Positions 1-4,647 of a DNA stretch of 11,183 nt are shown here, piece after piece (the first letter of the stretch is position 1; the number at the start of each line of letters is the position of its first letter). The DNA is taken from NCBI GenBank assembly GCA_902494465.1, contig CABUTH010000047.1:1-11183 (forward strand), in the 5' to 3' direction. The DNA is from an uncultured Collinsella sp. (lineage in GTDB: Bacteria; Actinomycetota; Coriobacteriia; Coriobacteriales; Coriobacteriaceae). Under the pieces are notes generated by a model. That model saw only the letters and a program-made list of their open reading frames with translations, had not been told where the DNA came from and did not search any database. The position numbers and the translations under genes are program-made.

Positions 1-10
1 GAGTTCCGCA

Positions 11-47
11 CGCAAAGGAAAGCACTTAATGTGCTTTCCGTCTTGCG
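11..47. other. Hairpin at window start, possible terminator of an upstream gene
   Basis: A perfect 9-bp stem, GGAAAGCAC (17-25) with GTGCTTTCC (31-39), encloses the 5-nt loop TTAAT. It is extended by CGCAA (11-15) pairing with TTGCG (43-47) around a small asymmetric bulge. No clean T-run follows on either strand, so an intrinsic terminator is only a possibility. The upstream gene lies outside the window. Confidence 0.4.
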
Positions 48-109
48 CAGGACTGTAGAGCAGCAAACTTAACACCCGCCCTCAGCCCCGGAAGCCCTCC
101 CGGATGGCC

Positions 110-163
110 CCAAAAAATTTTTCAAAAAAGTTGTTGCGCGCCGGACAGACTTCTGTGTATACT
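110..163 (+). promoter_or_regulatory. tRNA-Asp promoter with A/T-rich upstream element
   Basis: TATACT (158-163) is a good -10 element. TTGCGC (134-139), 18 bp upstream, is a partial -35. The run of A and T tracts at 112-130 lies at about -40 to -60 relative to the expected start near 170, where an UP element recruits the RNA polymerase alpha C-terminal domain on stable RNA genes. The assignment rests on sequence match and position only. Confidence 0.6.
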
Positions 164-209
164 AATCCCCGCAGCGCACGCGAGCGGAAACAAACGCGAA
201 CGTCTGCCT

Positions 210-287
<78 letters not shown>

Positions 288-295
288 ACGCAATT

Positions 296-323
296 AAAGC
301 CACGTCTTCGGACGTGGCTTTTT
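296..323 (+). terminator. Intrinsic terminator of tRNA-Asp
   Basis: AAAGCCACGTC (296-306) pairs perfectly with GACGTGGCTTT (311-321) around a stable TTCG tetraloop, and the T-run continues to 323. It begins 8 nt after the tRNA CCA end. Confidence 0.92.
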
Positions 324-441
324 GCGTTTGATGCACTTTGTTTCGATAGAACGATCGCCCTGGTGTATCTTCGCCCAGAATCCCCGCGCCTTCGGGAACG
401 CAAGTAAAATCTAATAAGTATATCTGTCTGAACAACAGCTT

Positions 442-471
442 TGTTGCGCAACACCTGTTCTACGAGACAGG
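442..471. promoter_or_regulatory. Tandem palindromes upstream of the Rrf2 gene, candidate operators
   Basis: TGTTGCGCAACA (442-453) is a perfect 12-bp palindrome. It is followed directly by CCTGT (454-458) and ACAGG (467-471), an inverted repeat with an 8-bp spacer. Both lie just upstream of the TATACT at 481. Rrf2 regulators often control their own promoter through dyad sites near the -35, so autoregulation is a reasonable guess. The sequences do not match an Rrf2 operator consensus I can recall. Confidence 0.35.
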
Positions 472-474
472 GGG

Positions 475-493
475 TTAGGTTATACTAAATTGC
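475..493 (+). promoter_or_regulatory. Candidate promoter -10 overlapped by an IdeR/DtxR-like iron box
   Basis: TATACT (481-486) is a good -10 element, though no convincing -35 lies 16-19 bp upstream. The surrounding 19 bp, TTAGGTTATACTAAATTGC, match 13 of 19 positions of the actinobacterial IdeR/DtxR box (TTAGGTTAGSCTAACCTAA), including the whole TTAGGTTA left end and the central CTAA. A repressor bound here would block polymerase. The right end of the box is poor, so this remains a candidate. The transcript would carry an untranslated leader of about 155 nt before the ATG at 647. Confidence 0.4.
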
Positions 494-594
494 ACTGTGC
501 GCCGCATCTGATGCATTTCGCTCCAAGCGCGGCACTCAGTGGATATCCGATTTACCATTTGGATGTCCTGGCGGTCATTTAGCGTCTCGACACA

Positions 595-621
595 AGCTCG
601 GCCCCGGAGCTCGTTCGAGCT
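595..621 (+). other. Two mutually exclusive small hairpins in the Rrf2 leader
   Basis: AGCTC (595-599) can pair with GAGCT (607-611). The overlapping AGCTC (608-612) can instead pair with GAGCT (617-621) around a GTTC loop. Only one can form at a time, and the second ends 15 nt before the ribosome binding site at 637-642. The second element is also a DNA palindrome, so it could be a protein-binding site rather than an RNA switch. Confidence 0.3.
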
Positions 622-646
622 GTTCGTATTCCTTGAAAGGGGAAAA

Positions 647-1132
647 ATGGACATATCGAGGAAGACTGATTACGCCCTTCGAATGCTGGCGATGCTTGCT
701 GAGGATCCGGAGTGTTTGCTTTCTGTTCGCACCGCTGCCGAAGAGGTCAATGTCCCGTATTCGTTTGCCCGCTCGATTCAGCACGGTTTGGTCCAGGCCG
801 GTATTGTGGAGAGCCTGCGTGGCGTCCACGGTGGCATGCGTCTCAAGGTCAGTCCGGACGACGTCACTATCCGCCAGGTCGTCGAGGCCGTTCAGGGTCC
901 TATGGTTATGAACGATTGCACCGCGCCCGATGGTGACTGTGCGCGCATGGGCGCGTGCTGCTATCATCCCCTGTGGGCCGGAGCTCAGGCGTTGATGCGC
1001 GACTACCTCGATTCCGTTTCGCTCGGCGACATCGTCGCTCACCGCCAGTTCCCGGCCGTCGATCCCAAGTTCGCCGACCGCGAAGCGTTTCCCGAGTACG
1101 CCACCTGCGCGTGCGCTTACCGGGAGGAATAG
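647..1132 (+). CDS. Rrf2 family transcriptional regulator with Fe-S cysteine motif
   Basis: A 161-residue DNA-binding regulator of the Rrf2 family (IscR, NsrR, RsrR and relatives). Residues 1-70 form the winged helix-turn-helix: the start MDISRKTDYALRML is typical, and V60-H-G-G63 is the wing turn that matches the family GGY motif. The sensor loop holds C91, C98 and C104, almost the spacing of the three IscR cluster cysteines, followed by H107 as in IscR, so an iron-sulfur cluster is likely. C105 and a C-terminal C154-A-C156 are extra cysteines. The ATG at 647 is chosen because AAAGGGG (637-642) lies just upstream and the protein then begins exactly like the family; a GTG at 539 in the same frame would add 36 unlike residues. 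The glycosylase gene starts 21 bp after the stop, so the two are probably cotranscribed. The ligand (cluster status, NO or redox) cannot be told from sequence. Confidence 0.93.
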   Translation: MDISRKTDYALRMLAMLAEDPECLLSVRTAAEEVNVPYSFARSIQHGLVQAGIVESLRGVHGGMRLKVSPDDVTIRQVVEAVQGPMVMNDCTAPDGDCARMGACCYHPLWAGAQALMRDYLDSVSLGDIVAHRQFPAVDPKFADREAFPEYATCACAYREE

Positions 1133-1153
1133 CGCCGCATAAGGAGCATAGCC

Positions 1154-2059
1154 ATGATTCAGGACCCCTTTCGTTCGATGATTCGTTCGGAAGGGGTCCT
1201 GCGTTATCGCGACCTTCCGTGGCGCCGCACACGCGATCCGTACATCATTTGGCTTTCTGAGGTCATGCTGCAGCAAACACAGGTGCCGCGTGTGGAGGCG
1301 CGCATGCCGGTGTGGCTCGATCGTTTTCCGACTGTGCAGGCGCTTGCCCAGGCCGCGCCTTCCGATGTTTTGGACGCTTGGCAGGGCATGGGCTACAACC
1401 GACGCGCTCTGGCGCTTCACGGGGCCGCTCAGCGCGTTGTAGAGGACTGGGACGGGGAGTTTCCGCGTGAGACGCGTGACTTGGTCGCTCTGCCTGGTAT
1501 TGGCCCGGCAACGGCGCAGGGTATCCGTTCGTTTGCGTTTGATCTTCCGGGCGTGTATTTGGAGACCAATGTGCGCACGGTCTTTTTGCATCATTTCTTT
1601 CCCGATGTGCCGGCCGTTCCCGATTGCGAACTGGTGCCGCTGATCCAAGCTGCCTGTCCGGCGGTCCCCGGTGCGGCGGCGGACGAGATCGCGCCCTTTG
1701 CCGCGCCTCAAGACGATGCCGACACGCCGCGCGCGTGGTATTACGCATTGCTGGATTACGGCGCGTATCTTAAAAAGACACTGCCCAATCCGTCCAGGCG
1801 GTCGGCGGGCTATAGTCGTCAGTCCAAGTTTGAGGGCTCGCGCCGCCAAAAGCGCGCGCATATCGTGCGTATGTTGTTGGCAGCGCGCGATGGGCAGCCG
1901 GCGGGGATTACGCTTGCTGATGCCGTGGTGGGCGTTAACGAGATGGAAGCGGCAGCCGGTCGCGGGCCGGTCGAGTGCGACTTGATCGCGGGCATTCTAG
2001 CTGACCTGGAGCGCGAGGGCTTTTGCCGAGCCGAGGACGATCGTTGGTTGAGTGTGTAG
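1154..2059 (+). CDS. MutY-like HhH-GPD adenine glycosylase without Fe-S cluster
   Basis: A 301-residue DNA glycosylase of the HhH-GPD superfamily, most like MutY, which removes adenine paired with 8-oxoguanine. Residues 20-145 align with E. coli MutY without gaps at an offset of one: E36 matches catalytic E37 in the motif WLSEVMLQQTQV, Y81 matches Y82, and the helix-hairpin-helix is LPGIGPATA (113-121). A119 stands where Nth has its lyase lysine, so the enzyme should be monofunctional. Two departures are clear. The catalytic Asp138 of MutY is replaced by E137 (LETNVRTV), and the four-cysteine Fe-S loop is absent; residues 202-235 are a basic stretch without cysteine. The C-terminal NUDIX-like domain is also missing, replaced by about 70 residues that look like a winged helix. 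AAGGAG (1141-1146) fixes the ATG at 1154. Activity on A:8-oxoG is inferred, not proven. Confidence 0.85.
   Translation: MIQDPFRSMIRSEGVLRYRDLPWRRTRDPYIIWLSEVMLQQTQVPRVEARMPVWLDRFPTVQALAQAAPSDVLDAWQGMGYNRRALALHGAAQRVVEDWDGEFPRETRDLVALPGIGPATAQGIRSFAFDLPGVYLETNVRTVFLHHFFPDVPAVPDCELVPLIQAACPAVPGAAADEIAPFAAPQDDADTPRAWYYALLDYGAYLKKTLPNPSRRSAGYSRQSKFEGSRRQKRAHIVRMLLAARDGQPAGITLADAVVGVNEMEAAAGRGPVECDLIAGILADLEREGFCRAEDDRWLSV
1160..1201 (+). repeat. Inverted repeat inside the first codons of the glycosylase gene
   Basis: CAGGACCCCTT (1160-1170) is perfectly complementary to AAGGGGTCCTG (1191-1201). Three more pairs continue inward (one T-G), and after a 2x2 internal loop CGA (1176-1178) pairs with TCG (1183-1185) around TGAT. 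The hairpin spans codons 3-16 and begins six bases after the start codon, within the ribosome initiation footprint. No T-run follows, so it is not a terminator. Confidence 0.85.
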
Positions 2060-2173
2060 CCCGCTCAAATCTGAAGAACGGGATTGTAAGGTTTAAATTC
2101 GCGGCTTGAGGGCATCCTAAAGACAAGGTCGCTCAAAGCCTATGGGCGGCACGTGTTGAAGGGAAGTACACCT

Positions 2174-2713
2174 ATGGATTTTGAGAATTCCCAAACCAAG
2201 AAGAACCTCGAGACCGCTTTTGCCGGTGAGTCCCAGGCACACACCAAGTATCGCTACTACGCATCTAAGGCCAAGAAGGATGGCTACGTTCAGATTTCGA
2301 ATATCTTTGCCGAGACGGCTGGCAACGAGTCCGAGCACGCCAAACTGTGGTTTAAGTATCTGCACGATGGCGCCGTCCCCGATACCCTGGACAATCTGCG
2401 CGATGCCGCCGCGGGTGAGAACTACGAGTGGACCACGATGTACGACGAGTTTGCCAAGACCGCCGAGGAGGAGGGCTTTGTCGAGATCGCCGAGAAGTTC
2501 CGTGGCGTCGCCGCCGTCGAGAAGGCCCACGAGGAGCGCTACAACAAACTCGTCGAGCGCATCGAGTCGGGCGAGGTGTTTGAGCGTGAGGGCGTAAAGG
2601 TGTGGAAGTGCCTGAACTGCGGGCACCTGCACGTTGGTGCCGAGGCGCCTGAGGTGTGCCCGGTGTGTAACCACCCGAAGGCGTACTTTGAGGAGCAGGT
2701 GGTGAACTACTAG
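2174..2713 (+). CDS. rbr: Rubrerythrin
   Basis: A 179-residue rubrerythrin, a cytoplasmic non-haem iron peroxidase that reduces hydrogen peroxide with electrons from rubredoxin or NADH oxidoreductases, typical of anaerobes. The ferritin-like diiron domain spans about residues 5-135. Its ligands are all present when compared with the Desulfovibrio protein: E19 in FAGESQA, E52 and H55 in the first ExxH, E82 and E85 in GENYEW, and E116 and H119 in the second ExxH. The C-terminal rubredoxin domain binds one iron through C146-x2-C149 and C162-x2-C165. AAGGGA (2159-2164) precedes the ATG by nine bases; an in-frame GTG at 2153 would add seven residues overlapping that site. It follows the glycosylase gene by 114 bp with no terminator in between, so readthrough from the Rrf2 unit is possible. 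A long hairpin and a terminator follow it. Confidence 0.97.
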   Translation: MDFENSQTKKNLETAFAGESQAHTKYRYYASKAKKDGYVQISNIFAETAGNESEHAKLWFKYLHDGAVPDTLDNLRDAAAGENYEWTTMYDEFAKTAEEEGFVEIAEKFRGVAAVEKAHEERYNKLVERIESGEVFEREGVKVWKCLNCGHLHVGAEAPEVCPVCNHPKAYFEEQVVNY

Positions 2714-2734
2714 CGCTTGGCGCTGGCGTGAGCT

Positions 2735-2820
2735 GGGCCGGGAGGGCCGGACTACCTTCCCTCCTCGCTCACGGCTTCGCAGAGTCGCGTTGAGGGAAGG
2801 TAGTCCGGCCCTCCCGGCCC
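2735..2820 (+). repeat. Long inverted repeat, copy 1 (29-bp perfect arms, conserved loop)
   Basis: The arms at 2735-2763 and 2792-2820 are perfectly complementary over 29 bp and separated by a 28-nt loop. The loop contains GCTCACGGCTTCGCAGAGTC (2767-2786), which recurs exactly in the loop of copy 2 at 3680-3765 in the same orientation. Only the TTCCCTC next to the loop is shared between the arms of the two copies. It starts 21 nt after the rubrerythrin stop codon and would fold in the 3' end of that transcript, ahead of the terminator at 2871. A T-run does not follow, so it is not itself an intrinsic terminator. Confidence 0.93.
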
Positions 2821-2870
2821 GCTTTGGTTCGTTGCGTGCTCGCTACAGAAAAGCTGATAACTAAGTTTGT

Positions 2871-2900
2871 GTGCCGCCCCTATCGGGGCGGCACGTTTTT
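2871..2900 (+). terminator. Intrinsic terminator after rubrerythrin
   Basis: GTGCCGCCCC (2871-2880) pairs perfectly with GGGGCGGCAC (2885-2894) around TATC and is followed by G and five T. The same stem, with loop TTT, recurs at 3808-3835 with a similar sequence before it. Confidence 0.95.
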
Positions 2901-2992
2901 GTATGGGGACTGGTTGGGACGGCACCGTTCATGGGTGGGGTACACTGGGTGGCGACTTTTAGTTTATCTACTACCTGATGGGGTGTTTTTGT

Positions 2993-3625
2993 ATGGGTAA
3001 GAAGTCTCGGGCTCGGGTTGCTGCGGCGGGAACTCGCAAGGATCCTGGTCGTCGGGAAGACGAGGGTAAAAAGGTCGATCGAGTAGAGAAGGACAAGAAG
3101 GTTGGCGCGCATGCTCATCCTGAGTGGGCGCCTCACCTCAATACGGCTAGCGAGGATCTGACTGCTAAGTTGTTTACTCTGGTCGAGGTTATCTTGGGCG
3201 TGGTGCCCGTGGTGGTCATTGGCTTGTTCTTGGCTTCGAAAGATGCCACGAGTGTCGATAAACTCACCGATGTCTTTTCTCAGGACCCCTCGATGGTGGT
3301 TACGTTTATCTCTGCGTGCCTGCAGCCGTTTGTGGCGTACATGTTGTACATGATTTATCGCAAATACTGCGAGGGCGACGCTGGTTTTGCCGCCGGCAAC
3401 CTGATCGGTCTTTTGTGCTCCGAGATCCTACTGCTCAATATCCCAGGCGTCATCGGTATGGGCATCTTGCTGTGGCGTGTTTGGCGCAACGTCGCCCCGC
3501 ACTTTGAGAGCTGGTTGTTTGAGCGTCGTGCAATGGGCGTGCTGGCAGACATTGCGGGCTCGCTCGTGATTTTAGCCTTGGCGTTTATGTGCGCCACCGC
3601 CGCCCGCGGTCTCGCGGGCATGTAG
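2993..3625 (+). CDS. Hypothetical protein with four predicted membrane helices
   Basis: A 210-residue protein that I do not recognise. Residues 1-40 are strongly charged, mostly Lys and Arg with some Asp and Glu, and should lie in the cytoplasm. Four hydrophobic segments follow at about 61-82, 101-122, 133-161 and 182-205; the third ends in WRVWRN. No catalytic motif or signal peptide is visible. The start is uncertain: the ATG at 2993 has a weak GGGG (2980-2983) nine bases upstream, whereas the in-frame ATG at 2978 lacks any ribosome binding site and would add five residues. TACACT at 2941-2946 may be a -10 element, but no -35 is convincing. The gene stands alone between two hairpin-plus-terminator modules, so it is probably monocistronic, and its neighbours say nothing clear about its function. 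Confidence 0.8.
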   Translation: MGKKSRARVAAAGTRKDPGRREDEGKKVDRVEKDKKVGAHAHPEWAPHLNTASEDLTAKLFTLVEVILGVVPVVVIGLFLASKDATSVDKLTDVFSQDPSMVVTFISACLQPFVAYMLYMIYRKYCEGDAGFAAGNLIGLLCSEILLLNIPGVIGMGILLWRVWRNVAPHFESWLFERRAMGVLADIAGSLVILALAFMCATAARGLAGM

Positions 3626-3642
3626 TCTGTCCTCACCGACCA

Positions 3643-3677
3643 CGGAGCGCAGGGCAACTGCTGGTTTCACCGCTCCG
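3643..3677 (+). repeat. Small inverted repeat before long hairpin copy 2
   Basis: CGGAGCG (3643-3649) and CGCTCCG (3671-3677) form a perfect 7-bp stem with a 21-nt loop. It ends two bases before the long inverted repeat copy 2 begins, so the 3' region of the membrane-protein transcript would hold three consecutive hairpins. Confidence 0.5.
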
Positions 3678-3679
3678 GA

Positions 3680-3765
3680 CGTCAGACCCGCGGCGCATCC
3701 CTTTCCCTCTCGCTCACGGCTTCGCAGAGTCACGCGAGGCAAAGGCATGCGCCGCGGGTCTGACG
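3680..3765 (+). repeat. Long inverted repeat, copy 2 (30-bp arms, same loop as copy 1)
   Basis: The arms at 3680-3709 and 3736-3765 pair over 30 bp with only two mismatches, both C opposite C (3699/3746 and 3705/3740). The loop carries GCTCACGGCTTCGCAGAGTC (3712-3731), identical to copy 1. The outer arm sequences are unrelated to those of copy 1, yet complementarity is kept. It begins 54 nt after the stop codon of the membrane protein gene and is followed by the terminator at 3808. Confidence 0.93.
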
Positions 3766-3807
3766 ACGCGGGCTTGCCAACGAGTTTTGGCTAATAGATT
3801 GGTTTGT

Positions 3808-3835
3808 GTGCCGCCCCTTTGGGGCGGCACTTTTT
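3808..3835 (+). terminator. Intrinsic terminator after the membrane protein gene
   Basis: GTGCCGCCCC (3808-3817) pairs perfectly with GGGGCGGCAC (3821-3830) around TTT and is followed directly by five T. The stem is identical to that at 2871-2894, and the 20 nt before it match 13 of 20 positions of the 20 nt before the first copy. Confidence 0.95.
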
Positions 3836-3838
3836 GTG

Positions 3839-4088
3839 TGGGGTCCCGGTCTCCACAATTTTCGTCAAGCTTTTGGTTAGATTTTGGTCAGTTGGCGTAA
3901 GGGTGGAAGGCCAAAAGATTGCTGGCGAAAAAAGCTCAGAGAAAGTGCTGGTAGGGGAGTTGTTGAGCTTTTCGACAGCTTTTGAGCAAAAGAAACTTTG
4001 TGGCTATTGCCGGCGATTGCGTTGTCGCGGTCATGGCGGTGCGGGATGCTGGTCGTAAGCGTCGAATGCTCCGATTTTGGAGGCCAGC
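3839..4088. other. Region without a recognised gene before the small membrane protein
   Basis: About 250 bp, more A/T-rich than its surroundings in the first half. It holds CTTTTGG (3870-3876) complementary to CCAAAAG (3911-3917), a direct repeat AGCTTTT (3966-3972 and 3977-3983, period 11), and a small hairpin CTTTT-GAGC-AAAAG (3979-3992). TCGACA at 3972 resembles a -35 element but has no suitable -10. No coding region, riboswitch or known RNA family is recognised. Confidence 0.4.
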
Positions 4089-4523
4089 ATGGATCTGTTT
4101 CTTGAGACTCCGCAGCAACAAACTGAGCGCAGGCTGCGTCAGCAGCAACGACTCATGGAGATGCAAATGCAAGGGGTAGCCGCCCAGCCCTTTGCGCAAA
4201 ATGTCGTGCCCGCTGTTGTACCTGCAGCTGTGCCCGGGTGCGAATCGGCGCCAGAGGCCTATTCCGTACAGCAAGATTCATATGCGCAGGAGCTCGCGTT
4301 CGACAAGCGTCGTGCGCGTCGTCGCCGCGTGGGCCAGCGCCTGCGCACATTGGCGATGATCGTGCTCATTCCGCTAGGGCTTGCGGCGATTTTCTTGGTC
4401 TCGTATGCGCTCACCTGCATCCTCAACGGTGCTTCGCCCGGCGAAGTGCTCCAACATCTGTCAGCCCTCGGCCAGCGCCTAGGCGATGTCATAACAACAA
4501 TCCGCGCCGGCTGGGAGAGCTAG
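4089..4523 (+). CDS. Hypothetical single-pass membrane protein
   Basis: A 144-residue protein of unknown function. The first 28 residues are rich in Gln, Arg and Met and probably helical (PQQQTERRLRQQQRL). Residues 29-70 form a Pro/Ala/Val-rich linker, and a very basic patch RRARRRR lies at 74-80. One hydrophobic membrane helix follows at about 88-110, then a 34-residue tail. By the positive-inside rule the long N-terminal part should be cytoplasmic. GGAGG (4079-4083), five bases before the ATG at 4089, fixes the start. No terminator is visible between it and rmuC 124 bp downstream, so the two could share a transcript. The family is not recognised; the coding call rests on the ribosome binding site, codon use and the membrane helix. 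Confidence 0.75.
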   Translation: MDLFLETPQQQTERRLRQQQRLMEMQMQGVAAQPFAQNVVPAVVPAAVPGCESAPEAYSVQQDSYAQELAFDKRRARRRRVGQRLRTLAMIVLIPLGLAAIFLVSYALTCILNGASPGEVLQHLSALGQRLGDVITTIRAGWES

Positions 4524-4647
4524 CGTTTTAGCGTCCGCGGCTCTAAGAGAAATTTGTCTGCAAGGCAGTGAGTGATCCGTGCGTGTGACGGGGTAAGATT
4601 GATCGCGGTTTTGATCGGTGCTCGATTGGGTTTGTTGGGCGGAGTTT

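Noticed and set aside
539..646. Upstream GTG start extending the Rrf2 protein by 36 residues
   Set aside because: The extension has no family match and no ribosome binding site, whereas the ATG at 647 has AAAGGGG and gives a canonical N-terminus.
575..1861. 428-codon open frame on the minus strand
   Set aside because: It lies antisense to the Rrf2 and glycosylase genes, both clear family members. Long antisense frames are common in GC-rich DNA, and the translation resembles no family.
1159..3290. Identical TCAGGACCCCT at 1159-1169 and 3280-3290
   Set aside because: In both places it is in frame and encodes Gln-Asp-Pro with common codons; the second copy lacks the complementary arm, so chance is the simpler explanation.
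2735..3765. Long inverted repeats considered as insertion sequence ends, CRISPR repeats or integron attC sites
   Set aside because: No transposase or integrase lies near, there are only two copies about 945 bp apart, and the arms differ between copies while the loop is kept, the opposite of terminal inverted repeats.
3804..4058. 84-codon plus-strand frame with cysteine pairs near its end
   Set aside because: It starts inside the terminator stem at 3808, has no ribosome binding site, and its codon use does not match the neighbours.
4432..4446. Short palindrome CTTCGCC-C-GGCGAAG
   Set aside because: It lies in the coding region of the small membrane protein with a one-base centre, too small to fold well as RNA, and is expected by chance in GC-rich sequence.
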